This document shows positions 9,609 through 17,871 of a DNA stretch of 64,000 nucleotides, one piece after another. Positions within the stretch are counted from its first letter, which is position 1; every line of letters starts with the position of its first letter. Below the pieces are notes generated by a model. The model had not been told where the DNA came from. It saw nothing but the letters and a program-made list of their open reading frames with translations, and did not search any database. Position numbers and translations under genes: made by a program. The stretch spans positions 170,861 to 234,860 of the forward strand of contig NZ_PPDD01000008.1 of assembly GCF_002959895.1 (NCBI RefSeq). The letters are read 5' to 3'. The stretch comes from Veillonella infantium (lineage in GTDB: Bacteria; Bacillota; Negativicutes; Veillonellales; Veillonellaceae).

Positions 9609-9637
9609 ATAATATCATATATTTTCAATATTTTCAA
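9609..9637 (-). promoter_or_regulatory. Promoter of the preQ1 riboswitch-queT unit
   Basis: On the minus strand there is TTGAAA (9632-9637), a 17-base spacer, and TATTAT (9609-9614). Transcription would start around 9602, about a dozen bases before the aptamer stem. Confidence 0.65.
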
Positions 9638-9647
9638 GTCGAGGAAC

Positions 9648-9860
9648 GTTGAAAGCGGCCTATTACAGTAACTACTATCGGTGTAATATTGGCAAGGACG
9701 GGGTGGCAGGAGATACCTTTCCTCATCGCTCCACTGGCGAACCGATCATCGGCCGAGGGCCTCGACCTGCCAAAGTCGCTCTTTGAAAAGGTATCTCCTA
9801 CCACTGCGAATTTAGCAAATCAACGTTACGGATATTAGTAATGCTAAAGGCCGCTTTAAC
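9648..9860. ncRNA. Large nested inverted-repeat element, candidate structured RNA
   Basis: This 213-base element is G+C-rich against its surroundings. Outer arms GTTGAAAGCGGCCT (9648-9661) and AGGCCGCTTTAAC (9848-9860) pair, with further pairing inside. An unpaired central region follows, then long inner arms: GGTGGCAGGAGATACCTTT (9702-9720) against AAAGGTATCTCCTACCAC (9787-9804). The tip holds smaller hairpins such as CCGAT/ATCGG. A closing stem, a large central bubble and a terminal stem-loop is the architecture of 6S RNA, but I cannot match conserved 6S bases. A repetitive palindromic element is the alternative. The strand is not decided. Confidence 0.45.
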
Positions 9861-9911
9861 TCAGCACCATCAAAATGATAAATAATCTGAAGTATATTAC
9901 TCATCAAAGCG

Positions 9912-9937
9912 CCTCAACTAATCTAAGCCAGTTGAGG
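9912..9937. other. Hairpin in the queC-queT spacer
   Basis: CCTCAACT, ten-base loop, AGTTGAGG. It has no T run, so it is not an obvious terminator. The rest of the spacer between 9861 and 10004 shows no gene. Confidence 0.4.
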
Positions 9938-10004
9938 AGAGTTAGTGACATATAAGTCCGCCAGTTCTCAAATATGCTATTAATCTATTAGAATATATAA
10001 ATTA

Positions 10005-10027
10005 ATAGCCGCCTAAATGGCGGCTAC
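10005..10027 (-). terminator. Probable queC terminator
   Basis: AGCCGCC, loop of five, GGCGGCT, located just past the queC stop. The T tract on the minus strand is interrupted (ATTAATTTAT), so efficiency is uncertain. Confidence 0.55.
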
Positions 10028-10050
10028 TAATTTAATCCAGATTACGGGTA

Positions 10051-10740
10051 TTATAGGGCTGGGTCTTCGACGCCGTTGGCGTGGAAGGCGGCTTGTCTGT
10101 CGATGCAGGTACCGCAGTGGCCGCATGGTTTGTCGCCGCCTTCGTAGCAGGACCATGTTAGGTGGTATGGTACGCCGAGTCGTAGGCCTTCTTTTACGAC
10201 GTCTGCTTTGTTATGGTTGATGAATGGTGCTTCTAAGGAGCATTCTTTGCCGGATCCTTCGAAGATAGCATCGCCCATGGATTTATAGAAGTGTTCTGTA
10301 CAGTCTGGGTATGCATTACCAGCCGCATCATCGCTATGGGCACCGTAGTAGATATAGCCGCAGTCTAGAGATAAGGCTAAGGAAGCCGCCGCAGATAGGA
10401 ATAGACCATTTCTAAATGGCACATAGGTGCTAACCGTACCTTCCCCTTCTGTTTCTTGTTGTTCCTTGTATGAACCTTGAGGTATTGCCTCTGTGGATTG
10501 GGTCAATAAAGAGCAATTGCTGAAGGCAAACAATTTAGTGACATCCATCGTTTTACCTTCAATTCCATAATAAGCGAGAATAGATGCAGCAGCCTCTAGT
10601 TCTTTACTATGTTTTTGACCATATTGAATGGATAACGGCACTACATTGTCTTTGCCAAATCTTTCAATAGCTAGCGCTAAACATGTAGTACTATCTACCC
10701 CACCGCTGAATAAGACAACAGCCTTTTGTTTTTGAGCCAT
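10051..10740 (-). CDS. queC: 7-cyano-7-deazaguanine synthase
   Basis: QueC converts 7-carboxy-7-deazaguanine to preQ0 with ATP and ammonia in queuosine biosynthesis. The 229-residue product has the PP-loop motif FSGGVDST near residue 11. It also has a zinc-binding cysteine cluster near the end (CYEGGDKPCGHCGTC). I chose the ATG at 10740 because AAAGGAG sits just before it; an ATG five codons upstream would contain that site. Other queuosine genes (queD, queE, queF) are not in the window. The pathway link to queT downstream is consistent. Confidence 0.95.
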   Translation of the reverse strand: MAQKQKAVVLFSGGVDSTTCLALAIERFGKDNVVPLSIQYGQKHSKELEAAASILAYYGIEGKTMDVTKLFAFSNCSLLTQSTEAIPQGSYKEQQETEGEGTVSTYVPFRNGLFLSAAASLALSLDCGYIYYGAHSDDAAGNAYPDCTEHFYKSMGDAIFEGSGKECSLEAPFINHNKADVVKEGLRLGVPYHLTWSCYEGGDKPCGHCGTCIDRQAAFHANGVEDPAL

Positions 10741-10763
10741 AAGGTCTCCTTTCACCTATTATA

Positions 10764-10789
10764 ACAGCCCCATCCTAAGATGAGGCTGT
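10764..10789 (-). other. Hairpin between the exonuclease gene and queC
   Basis: ACAGCC-CATC, loop, GATG-AGGCTGT forms a stem of 10-11 pairs. On the minus strand it is followed by TTATAATAGG rather than a clean T run. It may be a weak terminator for the exonuclease gene or a leader hairpin of queC. Confidence 0.45.
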
Positions 10790-10808
10790 AGATTATACTT
10801 TCAATATA

Positions 10809-11564
10809 TTATAAATCGATATCTAATTCTACTGGGCAGTGATCAGAGCCAAAGATTTGTTGATGAATCTTAGCTTCTTGAATTTTATCATCAAGGCGTT
10901 TAGACGTAATAAAATAGTCAATTCTCCATCCTGTATTTCGTTCACGAGCTTTGCCCATATACGACCACCAACTGTATTCTTCAATAGCATCTGGATAGAG
11001 GTGACGGAATGTATCTGTGAAACCAGCACCTAAGAGCTCTGTCATTTTTGCACGTTCTTCGTCGGAGAAGCCTGCATTTTTACGGTTTGTCTTAGGATTT
11101 TTAAGGTCTATTTCTTGATGGGCTACGTTAAGGTCACCACAGAGAATAACTGGTTTTTTCTTATCTAATTCAAGCAAATAGTTACGGAATGCATCTTCCC
11201 AAGTCATACGGTACTCAAGACGAGCCAATTCACGTTGGCTATTTGGCGTATAACAGCATACTAAATAGAAATTATCATATTCAGCAGTAATAACACGGCC
11301 CTCTTGATCGTGTTCTTCAATGCCAATACCGTTAGTTACGGACAACGGTTTAATACGCGTGAATACAGCCGTACCACTATAGCCTTTTTTCACAGCGCTA
11401 TTCCAGTATTGCTCATAGCCTGGCAATTCCAAAGAAATTTGATCAGGTTGCAATTTTGTTTCTTGTAAACAGAAAATATCCGCATCTAGTTCGTTAAAGG
11501 ATTCCATAAATCCTTTTGTTACAGCGGCACGAAGGCCGTTTACATTCCAAGAAATTAATTTCAA
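10809..11564 (-). CDS. xth: Exodeoxyribonuclease III (AP endonuclease family 1)
   Basis: This 251-residue Mg2+-dependent DNA repair nuclease cleaves at abasic sites and degrades 3' ends. It begins MKLISWNVNGLRAA with the metal-ligand Asn. It has CLQETKLQ with the catalytic Glu (Glu35), GDLNVAH, and ends with GSDHCPVELDI, which supplies the catalytic Asp-His pair. Length fits ExoA/Xth of Firmicutes. AAGGAGTAAGC precedes the start. It is transcribed as a single gene ahead of queC, with no functional link to that pathway evident. Confidence 0.95.
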   Translation of the reverse strand: MKLISWNVNGLRAAVTKGFMESFNELDADIFCLQETKLQPDQISLELPGYEQYWNSAVKKGYSGTAVFTRIKPLSVTNGIGIEEHDQEGRVITAEYDNFYLVCCYTPNSQRELARLEYRMTWEDAFRNYLLELDKKKPVILCGDLNVAHQEIDLKNPKTNRKNAGFSDEERAKMTELLGAGFTDTFRHLYPDAIEEYSWWSYMGKARERNTGWRIDYFITSKRLDDKIQEAKIHQQIFGSDHCPVELDIDL

Positions 11565-11713
11565 TGCTTACTCCTTATTCTAATAGTGCTTTTACATACT
11601 AATATAGTTTGTGAAAGCCTCTATTTCAACATTTTCCTTATATTTCAAAAATATTCTTATTTATACTAGCAATTATAGTATGTTATACAGTTCAGCCAGA
11701 AAGTTGTACATTA

Positions 11714-11938
11714 CTATTGTTTGTGTTTCTTTGCATGTCTTGCTTCCGCACGAGCCTTTCGAGCGTTTTCGTTTGCTTTAAGATCACTTTCACGTTTTTC
11801 ACGGAAATAATTAGCTATGGAAGATAAAACAAGAATTACCAACACCGTAACATTAAACATGCCGGGCCCGAAGGTATAGATGTGATAACACAAATAACCA
11901 AACGCAACAAGGGTTAGTAGATGTTTTAATATTTTCAT
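11714..11938 (-). CDS. Small membrane protein of unknown function
   Basis: The product has 74 residues. Two hydrophobic segments (about 5-20 and 28-44) are followed by a very basic, alanine-rich tail (KARAEARHAKKHKQ) likely in the cytoplasm. CAGGAGGG precedes the ATG, which supports a real gene. It lies 13 bases after the sulfurtransferase stop, so the two are likely co-transcribed. I do not recognise a family. Confidence 0.7.
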   Translation of the reverse strand: MKILKHLLTLVAFGYLCYHIYTFGPGMFNVTVLVILVLSSIANYFREKRESDLKANENARKARAEARHAKKHKQ

Positions 11939-11951
11939 TTGCCCTCCTGTT

Positions 11952-12770
11952 TTATCGTAATGTTTCTACACCAGTCTTAAGTGGGAAACCGTCATAGGTT
12001 ACCCAATCACTAGAGCTACCAACATATAAAGCCGATTCAAGCCCTACTTCGCTCATAGTTAACAGTGCATTACAAGCGGTTACCCCTGAGCCACAGTAAG
12101 TCACAACAGGTCTATTTTGATAGATTTCATTATAGTACTCGGCTTCTAAATCTTTTACAGACTTAGGCCCATCTACGGTATAACCACTTTCATAAAAATG
12201 ATTAACAGCACCAGGAATGTGACCAGTCATGCCATCCATCGTATCTACTTGAGACCCATCGTAGCGGAACGGCGCACGAGCATCAATGATAACATGATCC
12301 CCGCTTTCACTAGCCTTGAGAACCTCATCACGACTCATAACCATATGGGTTTGCAATTCATAATTAAAAACTGTTCGTTCTGTAGGCAACGGAGTAGGAT
12401 CTTTAGTAAGAACATGACCTTCTTTAACCCAACGTTCAATACCGCCCGACAATACCCGCACATCAGATAACCCCATATAGCGCAAAGTCCACCACAGGCG
12501 GCCCGCCAAAAAGAGCCAAGAATCATACACAACGACCTTGGAATTGCGAGTAATACCATAAGACTCGAACGTATGAGCCAACTGCTCCATATCTGGTAAT
12601 GGATGACGACCGCCATGCTCACCTACAGGACCTGTTAAATCCTTATTTAAATCTACAGGAAAAGCCCCCTTAATATGGCCTTGTTTATAATCTTGATAAC
12701 CACGAGCATCTAAAATGATGACCTCATCGAGACAAGCTAATAATTCTTTAGGAGTGATAAAATTTGACAT
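11952..12770 (-). CDS. Sulfurtransferase with two rhodanese domains (TST/MST type)
   Basis: The product has 272 residues in two rhodanese domains. The N-terminal one (about 5-120) is inactive; the C-terminal one (about 140-268) carries the active-site cysteine in TYCGSGVTACN (Cys226). The loop CGSGVTA is of the thiosulfate/3-mercaptopyruvate sulfurtransferase type (SseA-like). It moves sulfane sulfur to cyanide, thiols or proteins in the cytoplasm. The start has AGGAGT upstream. Donor specificity cannot be settled from sequence. A small membrane protein gene follows. Confidence 0.9.
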   Translation of the reverse strand: MSNFITPKELLACLDEVIILDARGYQDYKQGHIKGAFPVDLNKDLTGPVGEHGGRHPLPDMEQLAHTFESYGITRNSKVVVYDSWLFLAGRLWWTLRYMGLSDVRVLSGGIERWVKEGHVLTKDPTPLPTERTVFNYELQTHMVMSRDEVLKASESGDHVIIDARAPFRYDGSQVDTMDGMTGHIPGAVNHFYESGYTVDGPKSVKDLEAEYYNEIYQNRPVVTYCGSGVTACNALLTMSEVGLESALYVGSSSDWVTYDGFPLKTGVETLR

Positions 12771-12932
12771 ATTGTACTCCTTTCATATAATTATATCGAA
12801 AAATACAAATCTGATAATATTATTATATAACGATATGAAAGTATGGACAATGAATATCAAAATATAATTTAAGCAATACGCCAATATGTTCTAATAGCTC
12901 TTTCACATTACAAATATCCTATCCATACAAAT

Positions 12933-12970
12933 AAAAGGTACACCTATATAGTATTATAGGCGTACCTTTA
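12933..12970. terminator. Terminator after the zinc-ribbon gene
   Basis: AAAGGTACACCTATA and TATAGGCGTACCTTT form a stem with one mismatch around a short loop. A/T-rich flanks exist on both sides; on the minus strand it ends TTTTATTTG. Confidence 0.75.
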
Positions 12971-12991
12971 TATTGTATGGTTGTATTTCAA

Positions 12992-13444
12992 TTATAAAAG
13001 AAAAGAATTCCCACAACGTAAACATACATATGTATGCTCCCAGTCGCGACGTAATCCTGGATATGTGTCTCTATTCCATACATAACGTTGATATGTTTTG
13101 TAGATTAATAACGCATATGCACCAAAATAAATAATTAGTGAAGACTCATGTTTACTTAGACCGGAAATCCAAAGCAATAATACAAGACCAAATTGAATCG
13201 CAATCCACCACTTTAAAACATATGTAGCAATTGATTTTTTCATTGGAGGTTTTGCCATCATAGAAAGTGCTGTTTGTTGCGTACCTACTGTATTGCCAAT
13301 ACCAACACCTACTCGACCACCAGCACCTATACCTACACCTGTAGTTACCCCATTTACATTAGAAAAACCACCTGCATAAGCAATATTATAACTTTGGATA
13401 TTTTCCGACTGGCAATATGGACATACGTATGCATTCTCGCTCAT
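12992..13444 (-). CDS. Membrane protein with split zinc ribbon, unknown function
   Basis: The product has 150 residues. CPYC lies at residues 8-11 and CLRC near the C-terminus, so one zinc ribbon may be built from both ends, or two half-sites exist. Between them are a glycine/valine-rich stretch (about 25-50) and two hydrophobic helices (about 78-115). GGAGAGAG precedes the ATG. I recognise no named family. The layout resembles small bacterial membrane proteins with a zinc-ribbon head. It lies alone between A+T-rich gaps. Confidence 0.72.
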   Translation of the reverse strand: MSENAYVCPYCQSENIQSYNIAYAGGFSNVNGVTTGVGIGAGGRVGVGIGNTVGTQQTALSMMAKPPMKKSIATYVLKWWIAIQFGLVLLLWISGLSKHESSLIIYFGAYALLIYKTYQRYVWNRDTYPGLRRDWEHTYVCLRCGNSFLL

Positions 13445-13540
13445 AATTCTCTCTCCTATTGTATCTCAAATTATTATAATCGTTTATATCCTACTTATAA
13501 TTAATGAGAAAGTAATGAGAGTCACAATATTTTTAAGGCT

Positions 13541-13568
13541 AAAAAAGCCTCTATCATAGATAGAGACT
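13541..13568 (-). terminator. Terminator after the secreted-protein gene at 13.6 kb
   Basis: On the minus strand GTCTCTATC, loop TAT, GATAGAGGC is followed by TTTTTT. Confidence 0.8.
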
Positions 13569-13575
13569 TTCACAA

Positions 13576-14121
13576 TTAAAATTTCACATTATAATATTTT
13601 TTAAATGCTTTTACTGAAATAACATATCCACTTGAAGTTGCATCAACTTTTTCTTTTTTAAATGCCACAATTGAATCTCCAGAATATATTACATTACCAT
13701 TAAAGTCATAAACAGCACTAAATTTTAGCCCACTTACAACTCCTGAATCTTTTAACTTTGCTTTTTTTACTGTAGACTTAACCTTTTCTGAAGTATATGG
13801 CACTTTTGATAAATTATTCCTTTTTATTATACCCTCTATGGACTTATTATAATCGTAATCAGCTATAGCCTCGCCTTCAGCAATAAAGTTTTCTTTTTTA
13901 TCAACTGCATACACCTTGAATTTTAGGGTATATTGGGGCGGTTCATAAATAACATTCTGTACAGAATTCAAATCTAGATAAATATCCCTACTACTATCAT
14001 GGCGTTCACGCCAAAACTGTGGTGAGTTTTGTAATTCACCTAAAGAAATGGCAAATGTTGCACTAGAAATACAAATAAAAGTAACTGTTAAAGTAAATAG
14101 TCTAATAAAACGTAACAACAT
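13576..14121 (-). CDS. Secreted protein of unknown function (paralogue of the 41-42 kb pair)
   Basis: The product has 181 residues with a cleavable signal peptide (about 1-24, ending SSATFA). The mature N-terminus reads ISLGELQNSPQFWRE. The same pattern, I/V-S-x-x-E-L-x-x-S/T-x-x-F after the signal peptide, occurs in the two secreted proteins at 40987-42158. So does a later (K/D)DSG(I/V) segment. The body alternates short beta-like strands (YTLKFKVYAV), suggesting a small beta-rich domain. Its function is unknown. The ribosome site (AAGG) is weak. It has its own terminator and follows the mutT terminator, so it is a single-gene unit. Confidence 0.78.
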   Translation of the reverse strand: MLLRFIRLFTLTVTFICISSATFAISLGELQNSPQFWRERHDSSRDIYLDLNSVQNVIYEPPQYTLKFKVYAVDKKENFIAEGEAIADYDYNKSIEGIIKRNNLSKVPYTSEKVKSTVKKAKLKDSGVVSGLKFSAVYDFNGNVIYSGDSIVAFKKEKVDATSSGYVISVKAFKKYYNVKF

Positions 14122-14147
14122 AACTTAACCTTTCTAAAATACTAAAA

Positions 14148-14177
14148 GAAAAGAGCTCTATATGAGAGCTCTTTTTT
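14148..14177 (-). terminator. Terminator after the helicase-mutT unit
   Basis: AAAAGAGCTCT, loop ATATG, AGAGCTCTTTTTT, an 11-pair stem with T runs in both orientations. It lies just after the Nudix gene in the minus direction. Confidence 0.85.
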
Positions 14178-14241
14178 AGATAGCATCAATCTTTTGAAGC
14201 TCATCACATAATAAAACTAGAGTTTATACTGGCACTAATAA

Positions 14242-14646
14242 TTATAAACGTTTAGAGATCGCATCTACTGCATCAATATCAGCAGGTAACCAATCTACTG
14301 AGTATAAATTCTCTTTTGAAAGCCATTTTGCCGCTTCATGTTCTAATAGAGTAATATCAGAGTCATTTACTAAAGAACATAAATAACAATGCATTGTTAA
14401 ATCAAACTTCTCATACCCTGTATATTCAATAGTAATAATATGTTCCAGAACGGTAATCTCGGCTTCTAGTTCTTCATGTATTTCTCTTTTGAGTGCAACC
14501 TCGTGAGCTTCGCCAGGCTCAACCTTACCACCTGGAAACTCCCAACCATCTTTTAGATCACCATAACCACGTTGAGTAGCTAATATAGTATTATCTTTTT
14601 TGATAATTGCTGCTACAACTTCAATATGTTTTCGTTCTTCACTCAT
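14242..14646 (-). CDS. Nudix hydrolase, MutT / CTP pyrophosphohydrolase type
   Basis: The product has 134 residues with a complete Nudix box between residues 39 and 61 (GGKVEPGE, then REIHEEL). The opening VVAAIIKKDNTILATQRGYG and WEFPGGK match small MutT proteins that hydrolyse 8-oxo-dGTP or modified cytidine triphosphates. It starts 6 bases after the stop of the helicase gene, and its ribosome site overlaps that stop, so the two are co-transcribed. A role in nucleotide sanitation linked to DNA repair is inferred. The substrate is not determined. Confidence 0.93.
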   Translation of the reverse strand: MSEERKHIEVVAAIIKKDNTILATQRGYGDLKDGWEFPGGKVEPGEAHEVALKREIHEELEAEITVLEHIITIEYTGYEKFDLTMHCYLCSLVNDSDITLLEHEAAKWLSKENLYSVDWLPADIDAVDAISKRL

Positions 14647-14652
14647 ATATCC

Positions 14653-17556
14653 TTACCCATTAATAATATAATCATAAATATCATCCCGTACAGGCACTTC
14701 AAGTTGATACTCTAGCTCTACTGCCATAGTACCATTTGCCATAAAGATTTCTTTAGCTCGTTCTCGTCCTGTAGAATGAATAGGACCCAAATAGTAAAAC
14801 TCTTTAGACTCTTCATCGTCCTTATTCTTTCTCATAAATAAGTGCATAGAAACACCTAAGGCATCAGCATAAAATGCAGTCTGCACATCATCAGAAGAAA
14901 ATGATCGTTTATTTTTAGAAATAGCTTTCAATAATCCTGGATTTTCAAATCTATCTTCATACTTAATAGTATCTTGAATATCATCTGCTTTATGATAATT
15001 GATGAATACAGGATATGTCTTTGTTTCCTTATGGAATTTATATCCCCCAATATTCAATGGTACTTCATTTTGAGGCCATTCTAATAATTGGCACACTTGT
15101 TCATAGGTATACTTTTCATATAAAGCAAAAGGAGTATTCGGATAAATCTTACCTTTATATTTATCATCAAACTGTTTCAAACCATAGGCGACAAGTTCTT
15201 GCACTTGTTCTTTAAAATTACTATTTTCTAATGCATCTTTAAATGCTTGAGATATTCCATAACGACCATTAGATAATTCAATAAATACACTATCTTCAAA
15301 TGTTTTTTGTGCCGCTTTCACACCGAATTGATTTGTCATAACATTAATGAGATTAATTCGCCCATGCTCAGATAATTCTACATTATATGTATTTAAAAGC
15401 TCATTAGATACATATGTAATAACATCCTGCTTTTCTTCTAATAATGCTTGTAATACTAATAGCTCTCGTACACGTATTCCTGTTGTTAGTTTTTGAGATA
15501 TAAAATGTAACATCCGTTCCTGAGCAGGTGTGAATGATACAACATAATCCTTATCTTTAATCTTTATCAAGAAATTATGATAAGACTTAAATTTATAAAA
15601 AATCCGACTTACATCAATAGAGCCATGTTCTGCAAAATCAGAAATTCTAGGAATACGGCCTAATTTAAAGCGCAAATTAAAATAGGCTTCTTTTATTAAT
15701 TTCATATCAGAAAACTTTGCTGTATCAATAGATTCGTAAATACGTTGTTTCGCAATTTTATCAAAATGTACTGTTGAGCTACCAGGGATAATACGATTAC
15801 CGGCTTGTACATATCGACGCAATGTATCTTTGTTATAACTTCTATCACCAGATAGTGCCAAGGGAATCATAAAGTTATTTGTATAGTTCCCAATAAAATC
15901 AAGGATAACTACATATTCCTTATCTTCAAACTTACGAAGTCCACGCCCTAACTGTTGAATAAAAATTATTGGGCTTTCAGTTTGACGTAACATAATAACT
16001 TGATTGATTTCAGGTATATCAACGCCTTCATTAAATATATCTACAGTAAAGATATAATCTAACTGCTCATCAAGTCTACCTTGATACTCCCCAGTTCCTG
16101 TTAATCGAGCGATCGTTTTCTCTCTAATTTCTTGGCTATCCTCACCCGTCAAGCTTACCGTGCGATAAATCCCCCGCTCATTAAAAGCGTCAGATAAAGC
16201 CTTTGCTTCAACGCGATTACTGCAGAATACCAGGCCTTTTACTCGACTACCACTATGTCCAAAGTAGCGAATCTTTTCAATAATTTTATCTACACGCTCC
16301 TTTGTTGATAAATTAGAAAAAGTAACCTCCATATCACCAATCGGTTCGTCTGTATCAACCCATAAGTCACTAATACCAAAATAGTGGAATGGACATAATA
16401 AATCTTCCTCTAGAGCCTGTTGTAATCGAATTTCATAAATAATATTATGATCAAAGAGCTCATATAAATCATAACCATCAGTCCGCTCCGGACTTGCAGT
16501 CATACCTAATAGAAACTGTGGTTTAAAATAGTCGATAATACGTTGATAACTTTCAGAGCCTGCACGATGTACTTCGTCAATAATAATACAATCAAAAGTT
16601 TTTGGATCGTATTGTTTCATTACATCATAACGCCCCATCATTTGCATTGTAGAAAATACATGGGTAGCATCATATTTTTTAACATTACCAGATACTAACC
16701 CAAACGTTATAGATGGATCATTATAAACCCGTGAAAAACTTGCCATTGCTTGTTTTGCTATTTGTTCTCGATGCACTATAAATAATATTCTTTTCGGATT
16801 CATTTCGCGCATCGCAAAAGCCGCTGCATAGGTTTTCCCCGTCCCCGTAGCAGAAATTAGAAGTCCTCGTTTAGCATGATTCGCTCTTAATTCATTAAAG
16901 TTGGCAATAAACTGCTGTTGCATCATATTAGGTTCTAAGGCCGGTAAATCTACCTTCTTAAATTGTTCCGCTACAGACCTTTGTGAAAAACGCTCTGGAC
17001 GAACCCATCTAGGCTTATACCAAGGTATAAACTCTTCATAAGGAATGGCAAATTTTGAATTCCAATACAGTTCAAATTCCTCATTAATCTCTCGAGCATA
17101 AGTATCGCTACCATGTACTTCAGAGCGAGTATTCCACTCTCTATTGCTCTTTAGCGCATTAATAGTTAAATTAGAACTACCTATTATAATTTGATAGGAT
17201 TCATCTTTCCTAAAAATATATCCCTTTGTGTGAAAACCATGTCCACTACCTTGAGTAGTACAATATACCTTCAAATCAATATTCTTTAGATTACCTAAAT
17301 CTTCTAGAACTTGTGGACTATTAAAACCAAGATAATCTGTTGTTAATATGCGACCATGTACGCCTTGATTTTCTAACTCTTTAAGTATTGGCTTTAATGT
17401 TAGTAATCCTTCTGGTGTTATAAATGCTACAGATATTAAAAACTCATCACAATTACGCAAGCCATCTTCTATAGCAGATAGCACATTGCGCCCTTCCCCA
17501 TTTGCTATGAGTTCTGAAGATGTAGCAAAGTTGAGCAAACGATTCGATTCTGACAT
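14653..17556 (-). CDS. PLD-nuclease/SF2 helicase/DUF3427 fusion protein
   Basis: This 967-residue protein has three parts. A phospholipase D-like nuclease domain (about 1-170) has one HKD half-site: His109, Lys111 and GSSNLT at 126-131. A superfamily 2 helicase core follows (about 205-560) with Walker A SATGTGKT (235-242), DEVH (327-330), TASPERTDG and motif VI QLGRGLRK (535-542). A DUF3427-type C-terminal region runs from about 600 to the end. Such fusions (COG3886 plus COG1061) are widespread and usually annotated as DEAD/DEAH helicases; repair or phage-defence roles are suspected but not settled. The catalytic residues look intact. GGGGAG precedes the ATG, and a Nudix gene follows at 6 bases. 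Confidence 0.92.
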   Translation of the reverse strand: MSESNRLLNFATSSELIANGEGRNVLSAIEDGLRNCDEFLISVAFITPEGLLTLKPILKELENQGVHGRILTTDYLGFNSPQVLEDLGNLKNIDLKVYCTTQGSGHGFHTKGYIFRKDESYQIIIGSSNLTINALKSNREWNTRSEVHGSDTYAREINEEFELYWNSKFAIPYEEFIPWYKPRWVRPERFSQRSVAEQFKKVDLPALEPNMMQQQFIANFNELRANHAKRGLLISATGTGKTYAAAFAMREMNPKRILFIVHREQIAKQAMASFSRVYNDPSITFGLVSGNVKKYDATHVFSTMQMMGRYDVMKQYDPKTFDCIIIDEVHRAGSESYQRIIDYFKPQFLLGMTASPERTDGYDLYELFDHNIIYEIRLQQALEEDLLCPFHYFGISDLWVDTDEPIGDMEVTFSNLSTKERVDKIIEKIRYFGHSGSRVKGLVFCSNRVEAKALSDAFNERGIYRTVSLTGEDSQEIREKTIARLTGTGEYQGRLDEQLDYIFTVDIFNEGVDIPEINQVIMLRQTESPIIFIQQLGRGLRKFEDKEYVVILDFIGNYTNNFMIPLALSGDRSYNKDTLRRYVQAGNRIIPGSSTVHFDKIAKQRIYESIDTAKFSDMKLIKEAYFNLRFKLGRIPRISDFAEHGSIDVSRIFYKFKSYHNFLIKIKDKDYVVSFTPAQERMLHFISQKLTTGIRVRELLVLQALLEEKQDVITYVSNELLNTYNVELSEHGRINLINVMTNQFGVKAAQKTFEDSVFIELSNGRYGISQAFKDALENSNFKEQVQELVAYGLKQFDDKYKGKIYPNTPFALYEKYTYEQVCQLLEWPQNEVPLNIGGYKFHKETKTYPVFINYHKADDIQDTIKYEDRFENPGLLKAISKNKRSFSSDDVQTAFYADALGVSMHLFMRKNKDDEESKEFYYLGPIHSTGRERAKEIFMANGTMAVELEYQLEVPVRDDIYDYIING

Positions 17557-17783
17557 AAAAAACTCCCCATATAATGAATACTATACTTGCTATTATACCA
17601 GCCGCAGCTGCAGCGTCTAGAGAAATATATTTTTATGCAGAATAGCTTATTTATGTGAAAGCCTTTTAAGGCTATCCCTCTACAAATCACTAATTACAAA
17701 TATTAATACATGTTCACATAACATAATTTCATCTATTCCTTATGATTCTCCGCTCTATACGTCTTTTTTGGGACCTAAGTTTA
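17557..17783. other. Divergent spacer, no gene seen
   Basis: This is the spacer between the helicase gene (minus) and the DUF3829 gene (plus). On the minus strand it holds an extended -10 TGGTATAAT (plus-strand 17592-17600) about 40 bases before the helicase start. Next to it is a small G+C-rich palindromic patch (GCAGCTGC). Nothing else was recognised. Confidence 0.5.
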
Positions 17784-17792
17784 TGATATAAT
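17784..17792 (+). promoter_or_regulatory. Extended -10 promoter for the DUF3829 gene
   Basis: TGATATAAT lies about 80 bases upstream of the TTG start. No convincing -35 is seen. A short G+C hairpin (GGGCG TAGT CCGCCC) follows in the leader. Confidence 0.5.
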
Positions 17793-17871
17793 ATAACTAA
17801 TGACTCTTAGGGGCGTAGTCCGCCCAAACGGATCCAAAAAGGGTTAGTGTGTTTTCAAGGAGCGTGCGCAG

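Noticed and set aside
9648..9860. SRP RNA, RNase P RNA or tmRNA for the palindromic element
   Set aside because: The SRP apical motif, the RNase P GAGGAAAGTCC block and the tmRNA tag region and tRNA-like ends are all absent.
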